Shown here one piece after another: positions 24,986 to 36,319 of a DNA stretch of 64,000 nt (the stretch's first letter is position 1; every line of letters starts with the position of its first letter). Under the pieces are notes generated by a model, which was not told where the DNA came from, made no database searches, and was given only the letters and a program-made list of their open reading frames with translations. The stretch lies in NCBI RefSeq assembly GCF_026230105.1, contig NC_079474.1:39012294-39076293 (forward strand), given 5' to 3'. This DNA is from Diorhabda sublineata. Lineage: Eukaryota; Arthropoda; Insecta; Coleoptera; Chrysomelidae. Both the position numbers and the translations under genes were made by a program.

Positions 24986-27780
24986 ATCGAATAGGTGCTG
25001 ATTTTCAAGCATTCTCAACAGAGACTTCCCTAAGTTAATACTAATAGACACTTTGAAAACATTGAACTAATTTTATCATAACGTGCTCCTTCTATAAAGT
25101 GTTGATAAAACAGGGTGTACCCATTTGGCATTTTTAAATACTTAGATAGAGTAGGCACACCAACAAAAAGGCGACAACTAGATTGAACTTCATCAACTGA
25201 TTTCAGAGAATTCAAAATTTTCGAATTTGCTAATTCAACACGTAAATAAGAATAAGCTGATCTGTAAATTTCTCTAGTTCGAATTTATCCAATATATTTT
25301 CAATTCTACAAGTTTCTCATCCTTTTAAACTGAGTACAATTGTAACCTATATACCATGTAGAGCAAACCGCGGTGATTAAATATATGCCTTTGGGAGAGC
25401 TCATTCCCACGCAGAATCAGATACCGTGGATTCCTTGAGGAAATCTGCAGTATCATTAGGTATAGTGAAAAAGTGATTTCATGAGCTTGAAAACGATAAA
25501 GGACGTACAACCGCTATTTTCGCAAAATCCACCTCAGCTATTCTTGATTTTGAGCGGAATAAGTTCTGATAGTGTTTAGCAAGGATTCGGGCCAAGTATG
25601 ATTAGTGTATGAGTGAAAAAATAATAATTGTGAATCTATATAGCAGCATTCACCTAGACAGATTATGAACAATATAATTTATGATAATATATTTTGTCAA
25701 TAGAAGAGACAAAAATTTTAGATATAGATTATATTATTTGAAAGTCACGACTAAAAACTGGGGCTGAATTAGTTAAAATTCTTGTGATAGTTTTATTTCA
25801 ATAGCTAGGAAGAAACCGCGAATAATGATTAACTAGTGGAAATAAACAAAATTTTGTGAAATTTTATTTATCAAATAATTTAAGGTTATATGTGTAGATG
25901 TATTGAAGGTATTACGTTGACGATTCGAATATGTTTTTAGTTCATGTAGTAGAATTGATTTGAATTCCAACAATCCAGGAAATTCATTAAAATTCCAACA
26001 ATTTATATCATTCACGATCTAAGACCGTACTAGGTTTGTAATATGTTCAATTTTGCGCTCTTCATTTTGTACACAACGTGCAGTCATGTTATTGTTAGCA
26101 AATTGCGAGACTATGTTTTTCAAATTAGCTAAAAGTATCCGGAAGACAATATTCATTTTATCTATAATTTACTAAAACGTGTACGTGTGTTTTTTCTCGT
26201 TTAGTTGGTTCAGCAGGGACGTATCCTGAAATTAGATTTTTTAGAAGGGAAATAAACATTTTAGAATATAAAACAAACTGTGTTATCAGTTCATAAATGA
26301 GCTACTGTATTTGCAGAATAAGTTATACTTAATACAGAAGTAATGAATAAAAAGTAATCCTATTTTAAATATTGCTATGGAAACCAAAGTGAAAAATTGT
26401 CGCTTCTTTTCAAGCTTTAAAATAAGAGATTGAACAATGAAAATCTACTTTTGAGGCTTTTTTTGTCCTTTTTTACCTTCCCTAGCTGTTTTTGAGTCAT
26501 CTACCTCATCGTTTCTTTTATTTTTCCGTAATTCATTTCGAACCCTTTACACGTTTGCTTATTCTCTAAAATTGTGGTCATAACAGTTTGAAATTGTTAA
26601 GCTGTCCACTTTATATTTCCTGAGATCTTGTGATCTTTGGTCGTTTTTTGACGATTCTTCGTTTCAATTTGTCAGCAGTTTCACATTTAGCCAATGATAA
26701 GCGAGAGCACCTTTGGGTATATCTCGGAAGGTATTACATGAAGATCTCACGCTATAAGACTCTGCGACAAGCTATTCACATTCGGATATTTGAGAAGAGG
26801 AATATGGTGAATGAAGGTCTTCATCAATAAGTAATTTCATCAATGTACTGATACGTTACCAAGCGTAATGGTTTTTTAGTTTCTTTTTATATTCTATAAA
26901 GTTTGTATTCCACAAATCAATTCTGCTCGAAAATATTCCAGGAATGTCGTTTCTTGTCCTTTTCTTGCGATAATCGTGTAAATGTGGAGCAGTCTTTAGA
27001 GCGGTTTATTTTACAAACGAAATCAGAGATGTAGGTTTATCGTTTTTCTTCAAATATATGATTGAAGATTACCATAACTCCATGAATAACCGCAATGTTT
27101 TTGAAAGAAGTCACTGTCAAGCCCATCATCCTTTTGAAACTCATATATCCTGGTTTTCTGTTATGTATAGAAAACTAATAAGAAAAAATATGAGTGGGTT
27201 TCAACTTTTGACCATTAAGATTGTTTAAACAGCAATAAAACAATTAAATTAATGTTTTTTTTATTGAATCTGTTAGACTATAAGCAGCAAGCTTCAGTAT
27301 TGTTTCCAAAATATGATAGGTATCCAGTATATATTCCTACTACTCCATGAAAAATGTTATTTATACTATTTCTTTTAAATTAAAAAGCCAGCACTGCTTT
27401 GTAGAAATAGTAATCTGTAAAATAAATCTCTGCTAAGTCCAAAGGTACAAGTATGAAGGCATTGAGCTCATTCCATTTTTTTTTGTTATTACGATTAATC
27501 TCATTAGGAATCTCACTCGCCGCATCATTAAAATATTTACCTCGTTTCCCTATTCAAACCTGCCAAATAACAAGTCAACCGGTGCAGATTTTACACATTA
27601 AAACAGCTCATTATATAAACAATACTAAATAACAAATACGTGCTTGGGCATTTTTTAAAAGGATAGATAAACATGTGATCAAAAACTTTCATAAAATTAT
27701 TTATTTGGTTAGATGTAGATCTACTTTTTGCAGAAAATTGATTTGACGACTATATTAAATGATTTAAAGTTTAAAGAAAA
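24986..27780. other. AT-rich stretch, nothing recognised
   Basis: No supported gene on either strand. Open stretches at 25030-25215, 25325-25510, 25833-26015 (minus) and 26630-26830 (plus) carry no recognisable motifs. Confidence 0.4.
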
Positions 27781-27782
27781 AC

Positions 27783-27900
27783 AAAAAACACGTTTTAATA
27801 GCTTATGAAATTGTAAAGTGAAAAATAAATTTAGCTTAAAAAGCTAAAAAACACGTCTTTAAAGCAAATCAAACTAAAAAGTTACTAGTACTTTAAAATT
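27783..27900. repeat. Two units of a ~60-bp tandem repeat family
   Basis: AAAAAACACG starts at 27783 and again at 27846, a 63-bp period, each followed by a TTTAA-rich part and an AAACTAAAAAGT-like block. The second unit resembles the 60-bp units at 36042-36265 (ACACG, then TTTTA, then CTAAAAAGT). Confidence 0.55.
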
Positions 27901-28779
27901 ATTATTTTTTTTTAATATTACTTTTAATTTCATAGTTTGATGTGCTGCTATTTAGCTTTTTTTTTAATTCACAATTATTGGTAAACAAAATAATTACCGG
28001 TTTCTAATTGGTAGTTTTTTGAGATGAATAAACTGTTTTCAAATGAAAGCGCTGGTTTCACATTCTCTATCCAACAATTCAATTCAATCTAAAACAAGAT
28101 ATTGTTGTTCAAATCGAACGAACAAATCATATTATTTAACAGGGTATTTGAGAAGATATTTCAATACATTTAAAAACTCAAGGTAAATAACATATTATTT
28201 GAGTATACTCTAAAAAAAAGGTGAGATATGTAATGAGGTGTATTTGGGAAGTGAAATAAATTGAAACATTGTTATGGTCGAAGGTATTTTGTGCTCATTT
28301 CCTCACAGCATACTCGTTAGAATCTCATATTTTCTCTTTTAAAAAGTTTTTATATTCTTTGTCGGGAAGCAATATACGTGACCAAACAAATACCCTTTTA
28401 GGAATGAAAGGCACAGGCTATATATGTTTGACGCCGGTGTAGACAAACCGCTCTCAAATTCATACGTATGTAAGGGGTTATAAATAAACATAACTAATAT
28501 GAAAATCACAGAAATCGACAAATGTTTGTAATTCTCACTAGGTAACAGCAAGGAAACAGAAATAACTACGGCAAAAATTATTGATTCGTATTAAAATTCA
28601 CACAAGTATATTATATACTTTGGTAAAACACTGTCAAGTTTCATTACTTTATTTTTATGACTATATATTTTTCTCGTTACAAAATGAATGCTTACAGGAA
28701 CTATGAATAGGCTTTCTGTTTCTTATTTTAAATGGCTTTTTCAGAAGAACAATTATAAAGTGCCTAAACCTGATGAACT
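27901..28779. other. AT-rich stretch, nothing recognised
   Basis: No supported gene. The minus-strand open stretch at 28339-28551 shows no motif. Confidence 0.4.
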
Positions 28780-28870
28780 TTAGTTTAGCGCAGTAGTCAA
28801 CAGAGCGTCTGCCCACTTGAACAAAACGTAATTTTAATATATATAACTTAAGTTCAACTACTCCTGGTAA
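28780..28870 (+). repeat. tRNA-like A box and B box, possible SINE relic
   Basis: TTAGCGCAGTAGTCAACAG starting near 28784 resembles a tRNA A box and D arm (TRGCNNAGTNG), followed by AGCGTCTG. AGTTCAACTACTCC near 28850 resembles a B box. The spacing is longer than in a normal tRNA and no cloverleaf forms. Confidence 0.25.
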
Positions 28871-30728
28871 CTAATCTCCAGTCATAGACTATTCCGTCAC
28901 AGCTATGCTTCTCTTACTTCTTTGATTAGGAGTCAAAATGGGCGGACGATTGAGCAGAAATATTGTTGTTATTGAAAAAAACTATTTTCTCTAATAAATT
29001 TAGTAATTTTCTCTTAAGTTCGTTATGAAAACGTGCCAGCAACTCAGAATAATATTAGTAAGTTATCAATATCCATTTTTGGTATTAACCAGTAAATTAA
29101 TATTACAACTTATCGACATTGTGTCGACAATATTTTTTGTTTCTGGGGTATACTCAGAGCTTCATCTACTCCCATCGATTTTAAAGGTATCTTAATATTT
29201 GTTTTTTGATGTAAGGGATGGGCATTAAGTAATCAGGATGCCAATATAATAATTTTCGAAATAATCATATTCCTTTCGTTAATAATTCAAAATAGTATTA
29301 AAGTTATGTTAAAAGTAATAAATTATTATTACAAATTCCCTCAACTCGAACTGAAATATCGTTTAAATTATTAATAGGACTTATTATATTATTATTATAT
29401 CAATTGATTTTTTGGTTACATTAATATTAGTCAATTCTTCTGGTAATAATTTATTCCCAAATTATGACTCAGAGACCGAACAAACTGTTTGAGTACTACT
29501 GTATTTGCGGACAAAAGCTGGATTAAAGTAGAATGTTAAAGTAGGGGCGACGAACATTCATTTAGATGATTAAAGCTACGAGGACATGAGTTGGAATCTG
29601 CTTGCATGTTCAAAATCGTTTTTATTGCATTTAGAGTCTAGATAATAATCCGAAAGCAGGAATGAAATTTTTCGAGCTAAGTTTTTTATTTACCATAAAC
29701 GTTATAATTTGTTGCTTTTTGTGAGGTTCGTTTGATTTACACGTTTTCTTTTGGAACGTGGATTGTTCGTATTATTCTGAGTAGTTTAGGTTAGTATTAT
29801 TTGGAATGGGTAACAACTCTAAATGTGAGCCAATCGTGACCTCTAATTTCGGTGGAAAAATTATTTCGAAATAATTGTTTCGGAAATGTACTTGATTGGT
29901 GGGAAACTAAAACGTGGTTTTATATGAGATTGTTTAGGCTGTATAACTGATTGTTATAAGAAATCATGAATCATGGATATGATACAAAAACGATGACTTT
30001 TATTGAAACGTTCTGTTTGTGTCGTTATTTTCTCAATAAAACTTAAACGTTAGTGCACTTTTCAGCTTTCTAACGTTTAACTAATTTTATATCTCTAAAA
30101 GTAGTTTAATAAATTGTTACTTTCAAATTGTGACAGTTAGTAGCCTATTCAATTTCTTGACAAGTAAACACCACGGTAATGAAGACTTCGATAGGGAGAT
30201 CCAAATCTAAAGCGTATCTGACTTGTCTAATCAATCTCAAGTGTTATTATAGACGAGAGCCAGACGAGACCGTTGACTACAAAACGAGTACAGGTTATTT
30301 GTGAGATTCTCATCCAAAATGTTTTAAAATATAAATATTTTGATTTTTTTTGATCTCATTTATTCAAGGTTATTTTTAACTATCCAAAAACAGTCATATA
30401 ATTTTTATGTCAATACAACATGACATTATATTTTAAAATAAAATATTGATATAAATTCCAATAGAAGTGCAAAGAAATTACCTACCTACCGAACTCAATG
30501 ATCGGCTGTGGTGTTAGATGTAACATGTAACAAGTCTATGGTTTTTTGTGCTTTAAAGTTGTTGATTTAATAAATGCAACTAAGTCACGACTATCTATTT
30601 TATATCTAAAATGGCCCCCGATATTTGGAATTATCGGTTGTCTCATATTTTACGCTAATGCATTATTAATAAATTTTCATTTATTGTTCAGTTGAACTGA
30701 AATAATTTACATTTATAGTTTTTATATA
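28871..30728. other. AT-rich stretch, nothing recognised
   Basis: No supported feature on either strand. Confidence 0.45.
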
Positions 30729-31020
30729 AGGAGTTCCAGAAAGTAATATCATTGCTGGGCAGGTCGATATTTGATCATTATTTGTCAGCATTGTGTACTT
30801 CGAAGTAAAGGTTATTGTGATTTGTTCAATTCTAAATAATTGAATTTCACATTTTTTTGTAACTTCGGGTGAAATGGAAAGCGAAATACTAGAAAATCGT
30901 ACCTGGCTTTGTAAGCTGGAGTTTCGCAATTCAATAGGTGCGACCAAAAACTTTCGCGATGTTTCTCCAGGTGCATTAGACATTCGTAACTGCCAAATAT
31001 GGTGAAAGTTTCAATCTCTC
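30729..31020 (+). pseudogene. mariner 5' end and transposase N-terminus
   Basis: GAGTTCCAGAAAGTAATATC at 30731-30750 resembles a mariner terminal repeat and is followed by a leader of about 120 bases. The frame 30874-31005 reads MESEILENRTWLCKLEFRNS, then IGATKNFRDVSPGALDIRNCQIW and a stop where WF is expected. This is the first helix-turn-helix of a mariner transposase (usual form LLYEFRxGxxAxEAxRNIxxxFGEGAxxxRTxxxWF). The rest of the element is absent. The minus-strand open stretches at 30681-30983 and 30812-31033 are shadows of this fragment. Confidence 0.6.
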
Positions 31021-31843
31021 TGACTACTAACAAAAACTACTAAAAATTTTTGTGTTTTCTTTGTTGTGCCAGGTACATCTGGGACCTTAAAACATAGATA
31101 AAGCTATCATCATACCGTTAATTTTAATCTTATATTTTATCTTTTCATTATTCTTCTTTTCTTTATCTGATATAATTAATCATTTTTTATTATTGTGTTG
31201 ATTTCCAATGACTAGGTCGTAGGTTATAACTTATTTATTTCTTATTTACTTATTTATATTTATTCTTATTTATATGCTATTTCTTAAAGTTGCCCGTTTC
31301 CGTTCGTAGGCTTGATTTCCCCATATTACTCCATCTCATATTTGCTATTTTCCATAATTTTCAATTATGACTCCTGATAATTAGAGTAGGTGACAGCCTC
31401 AATTGTGTGCTCCTCCGTTTTAAGACAGTTTCGAGCATTTTCATCTCATTTCATCCTATTACATACAGGGTGGGATTTTAGCGCGACAACGTCAATAACA
31501 TTTTATTATTAAAATAGTGTTAACAGAAATTGTAGACAACTACAAGCTCCTTATTTCTAAAACATGCTGTTAATCACATGGTGTCTTTTAACTGCACGGC
31601 AACCTGTATATTTCCACATTTTGGACTAATTGTTTATTGTTATTGTTCTTTCGTGTTTTTCACATACCATTGGTTCGATTCCTCAATATGTCGTTCAAGA
31701 TACCGATGTTGATATACTCTGGAAGTAAGTGAACAATTTCCCATATTTTCATGTGGAAAAATTTATGTTTGACAACACGGGCTTACAACATACAAATCAC
31801 TCACACAGTTACAAATAATGATACTGTTATTTTTTATCGATAG
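31021..31843. other. AT-rich stretch, nothing recognised
   Basis: No supported feature. TACAGGGTGG near 31466 and CAACCTGTA near 31606 could be ends of a 150-bp inverted-repeat element, but the match is too short to call. Confidence 0.35.
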
Positions 31844-31929
31844 CCTACCTGAAGTTTTACGTGATCATTATGAACAGATTAGACAGAAGTTTTCCTTCCC
31901 TGCCGAAAAGTCAAACCACGAACAAGAAG
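31844..31929 (+). CDS. Candidate internal exon of an unknown host gene
   Basis: TTTTTTATCGATAG precedes 31844 as a possible splice acceptor and AAG followed by GTAACA at 31930 is a good donor. The enclosed 86 bases are open in one frame: LPEVLRDHYEQIRQKFSFPA followed by EKSNHEQEG, with one leftover base at each end. The composition, balanced and hydrophilic, differs from the Asn/Ile/Lys/Phe/Leu/Tyr-rich chance frames around it. I do not recognise the protein and no neighbouring exon was found. It could instead be a transposon fragment or chance, and the frame would meet a stop nine bases past the donor. Confidence 0.25.
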
Positions 31930-32171
31930 GTAACAGCTAGTTGAAAATTATAACGTCAATGATATTGATCCAGTTTAGACTAAAATTTTAAATAAAGTGG
32001 TGGATTTATTAACTTTTAAATTTATTCGAACCGGTACTAACATGAGAATATGAATGCTGATGTCTTTAAAGAATGGTGAGGACTGTATAAAGTGATGGAT
32101 CGTAACAATTATGGAACTCGACTCAACAATTATGAATATCGCCCTCGCACGACGCAAAAAATGCAAAATAC

Positions 32172-32244
32172 CTTCACAATCACTACTTCGCAGTACAATT
32201 AAAATCCTTCTGCAATCGTATCGCTTCGATTACTCGACTCAACT
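32172..32244 (-). ncRNA. Predicted first (non-coding) exon from heat-shock-type promoter
   Basis: Transcription from the promoter at 32244-32392 would start at the A of TCAGTT (32244) and run leftwards. A possible splice donor, GTGAAG followed by GTATTTT, ends a 73-base exon at 32172. No long frame begins here, so it would be a 5' leader exon as in insect hsp90 genes, or the start of a non-coding transcript. The 12-base motif ACTCGACTCAAC (plus strand) occurs at 32232-32243, next to the start site; its first 11-12 bases recur at 32116. Confidence 0.3.
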
Positions 32245-32392
32245 GACTCACGTGACGCTAACACACTCGTTTTATATGGTTAAGGAAGGTTCTGGTCTAG
32301 ACTCGAAGCGCGTAGAAGATTCTATCCTTGTCGACAAAAATAATGGGATATTTCTGCTTGTTGTTAGGATATGGCGATACTCTCTTTCTCTC
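32241..32392 (-). promoter_or_regulatory. Heat-shock-type promoter (GAGA, HSE array, TATA, initiator)
   Basis: Read leftwards on the minus strand. GAGAGAAAGAGAG (32380-32392) is a GAGA-factor type site at about -136. In 32284-32323 the plus strand holds GAA at 32285, TTC at 32290, GAA at 32305, GAA at 32315 and TTC at 32320, all in one 5-base register, as in heat-shock-factor binding arrays (alternating nGAAn/nTTCn). TATAAAA lies at 32270-32276, and the arthropod initiator TCAGTT at 32241-32246 puts +1 at 32244, so TATA begins at -32, the expected spacing. The proximal HSE ends at about -40. This order and spacing is that of insect hsp70/hsp83 promoters. No heat-shock-protein frame follows within the window. 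The driven transcript is unknown. Confidence 0.55.
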
Positions 32393-33283
32393 ACGCTTGT
32401 CTAGGCACGCGCTGCCCTTCAAATTACTTATAAACATCCGTAGAATAATGGAATGAGATCTAAAAGCTCTAAAAACATGATTCTTCTTTCTGTGACACAT
32501 TGCGATCGGCCGGAACATGACTGTTCTAGATTATTTTCGGCTGGGTCGCTCTACCATGTTCAAAATGGATGACAATAATGAAAAATGTGTATATATATAC
32601 TTAAGAAATGGATGAAGAATGATATGTTATGGATTTATACCTATATTCAGCAACTAACTGATTCGATGAATCTCTCATTACTTCATGTACCCAACGTATA
32701 CTGTTTGCTCAATTCCGAAATAAGTATATATTGTGCTTACCCAGTGAATACTTCATTCATCAATGACAAGTATTTATTTTTACTAGAAATAGTTGAACCG
32801 ACTCATCTAACAAAAACTAACAATACCAATTATAATATGCTTCGCTTCTCGAAGAACATCTTATTTGCGGTTAAAAAGTTTTTCTATAAGAGTGAGAATA
32901 CCGCCTATTGTAACATCTACTGATGTTTAAGAATAAGAATAAACCCGTAGATTAACATAAACAGTAATCAGCTGAACAAGTGAACAACTATAAAATCAGA
33001 CAATCTATTCAAACTGTGTGCAAGATTTAAAAAAGGAAAATACGAAAATAAACGATTGGGCATGCTAATATGAAGTGAATTCAAAAGCTTTACATTTAAT
33101 GAAACTTTTAGTCAAGTTACACTATATTATTGACTTTTATCTACGACCACCATTGAAAGTAAGTATTTAAAAACTCATATGAACATATGAAATACGTATT
33201 ATATATACGTAATATTTTTTGAAAGGAAGTTTTATTATAAAAAAATTGTCAAATTTTTGAATATTTTGAATTATGGTTTATCA
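32393..33283. other. Stretch without a recognised gene
   Basis: The 112-codon open stretch at 32585-32923 has a chance-like composition and no motif. Nothing else is supported. Confidence 0.4.
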
Positions 33284-33721
33284 GAGTTTAACATTTAAAT
33301 TATGGAATCATAGGCTGGGGAGGTGTTTCAAAAATTACAAGTTTCGCAAAATAAATTTTTAAAATTACTCATGAACAAGAATAACAAGTATCCCAATGAT
33401 AAACTTTACATCGAAGCTAAAGTATTAGTTATCCGTCAAATATGTTATTCACACGTCAATTTAAGACAATATTTATACAGGGATAAATTGCAAGGACGAA
33501 CCCATGGCTATGAAACTAGGAATAAACAAAAGTATGTTACACCCCTTATGAACAAGAGCATGGGACAGAGAAGTTATTTGCACTTGGTGACTGTATTATA
33601 TAAAAGCATACCAGATGATATAAAAAAAGAAAATACGCTAAAAAGATTCAAGACTACACTAAAATGTTATATATGGAATAAACTAAGAAAAGATATTCAT
33701 GAATTAATTGACAGCTCTTGA
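33284..33721 (+). pseudogene. LINE reverse transcriptase C-terminus (Jockey/CR1-like)
   Basis: GIIGWGG at 33304-33324 is the YGxxxWGG motif downstream of the LINE polymerase core. A one-base frameshift follows and then 133 uninterrupted codons from 33323 to TGA. These read LQVSQNKFLKLLMNKNNKYP, then NDKLYIEAKVLVIRQICYSH, YETRNKQKYVTPLMN, MGQRSYLHLVTVLYKSIP and LKRFKTTLKCYIWNKL. This is the usual C-terminal tail of Jockey/CR1-type LINEs (LQxLQNKxLRxI, LRxRQL, HxxxTRxK, GQRSYxYxxxxLYNxLP, FKxxLKxxL). The upstream polymerase is absent, so this is a 5'-truncated copy. The tail is unusually well preserved. Confidence 0.8.
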
Positions 33722-36041
33722 TCTAAAAGAAAATGAGAACGTACATTGATTGTAATGCCATATTTATACAAAAATGGTTTTATGTTATATGAAAAATCTG
33801 TTCACTTTAATTTTTTAATCTATTCCATTTCTTATATGTAACAGTTTACTTAGATAAGTTTAGGCTTAAGTATTTAATTGCTTTTATATATTTATTTAAG
33901 TTTTACTTAATGAAAAGTCCCACCACGTACAAACTATAGTACAAATAGTTTCTATGGTTATTTATGTGTTTATTGAAATAAATGTATATTTAAATATTTC
34001 AACTCAATATAATTAATTATACAATGTATTTTTTATGCCAATATACAGTATATAACATCCAAAAAAGTGCGAAAAAGTAAAATGCTATTTAATTGGTATA
34101 ATTATTATAACATTTTATTTATTTATATATTTATAAAGTTACCTTAGACAATAGTGTGTTGTTTGTTCTGTCAAAGGTTCTGTAATTTAATATTTTTTTA
34201 CTGAAATTAAAAATGCGAAACGTTATGGTCATTCTGCAAAATATTTTTCAAATTTAGATTGATAAAGTACTGATTGTTAAGCTAAATAAACATGGAAGAA
34301 GAATCTGACTAACACACCTCCTGAAATTGCAGAAATTGCGTGCAATATAATCATATGGCGATTTTTTGGATTGGTGTAGCACTAAAAAAATCAAAAATTA
34401 CCCAAAACATATTCTCAGTGCATATTTCTCGGAAATGTCAAGGCAATTTCAATGAAAGTGATCGACGTAATGGTCTCATTATTCAATGTTGTTATTTCCT
34501 TTATAAAACGAGAATCAGAGAGCCATAAACCAACTTTCCTAGATATTTACAAAAAATATGTGTATTTGCGAGTGAATAATAAACGTTTTTTTCTGACATA
34601 TCGCAAGAATAAATGTACCAACCAATCTGTTGGTATTAACCAGATTGGGAAGAATTGTCCTAATTTCACTGTAAATATTAATTTGATAATTAAAATCAGT
34701 TTCTAGGTCACATTGATAGATTATGTAACTACGTTGTAGAATTTTGTCACAAATATATTTTTATAATTCTGTTTCTAACAAATAATTTTCTACTCTTTCC
34801 GTTTAACAATTGAATTTACATAATGTCCTATTCATAATCAGTTTTATATCATTATTTGCCTTTTCCGTAGAATTTTCGCTTTTTGGATGCGAGATGGTAG
34901 AATAAGGCTGACAAAATGTTATATATAGTTAGGGAAAAGTATTTTTTGATGTTGTCATAGATTAAATATTGTATGATACTCGTGCATGAAGTACTTTTGC
35001 GCACTTGTTGTGAAGAAAGGCATTCGCTAAGCTCGTGCTTTCTATTTTCACAAGTCGCACGCAAAAGAGTCACTATTTGACATAATCAACTAATTCAACT
35101 GGAAAATATGCCTTATTTTATGAATTTTATCGAATAGGTTAAAACGCTCAGTCGAGTAGTAAACTTTTACAGAGATAAACAAGGATAAAATTGGAATACA
35201 GAAGACAAAGTATCCTTTGCAAACGATACAAAGTATAGAAAAAAAAATATTATAAAATTTTAGATAAGCATTCGACTCTATCTGATTTATCCAAAACAAC
35301 AAAAATATTGAGTAAATTAACAATAATCAATAATAATAAAGTTATTTGTTTCGAAGATTGAAGTTAAGTTAAGAAAAAAAGAAAAAACGAAGCAACAGAA
35401 AAATAATAACATATTGATAGATCAAAGCAAGAAGAAAGAAAAAAGGAAGAAGAATAAAACAGAGAAAAGTGGAAATGCTATTAAATTAAAAAAACTGTGA
35501 GAATACGAAGAAGTAATATGTCATGCAAAATAAACAGATAAAGGTAAAAGAACTGTGAATAGGAACCGATTAGAGACACAGAAATTTCCTCGTGCCACAT
35601 TAAACTCTCTATTTAAATTAACACTATGAATAATAAGCCTGCTATGAACAAACAAATTGGCCTGTTTCTAAAACTGATACTGAAATTTATTCGTCATTCA
35701 ATTCGTTGAAAAAAGTAAAAGAAGAAAACATAAATAAGAAGTTAGAAAATTTGTAGAAGTATTTAATAAGAGAATATTATACAAAATATACAATTACCAC
35801 AGGAAGTATTACTTATAAAATGATAGGTAAAGGAAATCCACCTGTAAATTTTAGTGATCAGATTTAAATTTAAACTTGTCAAAGACTGAGGATAATCCAA
35901 TAATTCGATCAAAATATCTGATTATATATATTATATTCGCCAAAATTTATTAATTTCTTCTTACATTCTTTGTAAGAGAGTAGATAGAGCCAGTCCCAGA
36001 CTTACAAAATCGAGATGCCACCATCAACACGTCTGTAAATA
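33722..36041. other. AT-rich stretch; purine-rich tract near 35350-35480
   Basis: No supported gene. Around 35350-35480 the plus strand is almost pure purine (runs of GAAAAAAAGAAAAAACGAAG and AAGAAGAAAGAAAAAAGG), a low-complexity tract. Open stretches at 34340-34706, 34852-35073 and 35090-35323 carry no motifs. Confidence 0.4.
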
Positions 36042-36265
36042 TCTGTTTTAAAATAGCAAATTCAATTTAAAATCGAAAAATGAAATACAGTCTTAAAATA
36101 TTGAGAAACATGTTTTTAGACTTGGTTATTCTAAAAAGTAGAAAATATAGTTTAAAAACTCTGAAGAACACGCTTTTAGAATTTGTAATACTAAAAAGTG
36201 GAATATAAATTTAAAAAACACAAGCTTTTAGCAATAAGCAAACTAAAAAATAAATGTGGAAATGG
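36042..36265. repeat. ~60-bp tandem repeat, about four diverged units
   Basis: GAGAAACATGTTTTTAGA at 36103-36120 recurs as GAAGAACACGCTTTTAGA at 36163-36180, exactly 60 bases on, and CTAAAAAGTAGAAAATAT recurs as CTAAAAAGTGGAATATAA, also 60 bases apart. A degenerate unit precedes (from about 36042) and a shortened one follows (AAGCTTTTAGCAATAAGC, then ACTAAAAAATAAATG). The units resemble those at 27783-27900. Confidence 0.75.
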
Positions 36266-36319
36266 AGAATACAGGAAAAGGAAGACCTACTTAATGAATA
36301 ATTTTCGGTAACAAACATT

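Noticed and set aside
30681..31033. Two overlapping minus-strand frames of 73 and 100 codons
   Set aside because: They are antisense shadows of the mariner N-terminal fragment on the plus strand.
31466..31614. TACAGGGTGG ... CAACCTGTA as ends of a 150-bp MITE
   Set aside because: Only about eight imperfect positions match; no target duplication.
31672..31682. GGTTCGATTCC, a perfect tRNA B box
   Set aside because: The flanking bases do not form a T stem, there is no A box at a suitable distance and no acceptor stem.
32585..32923. 112-codon plus-strand open stretch
   Set aside because: Composition typical of chance frames in AT-rich DNA, no homology recognised.
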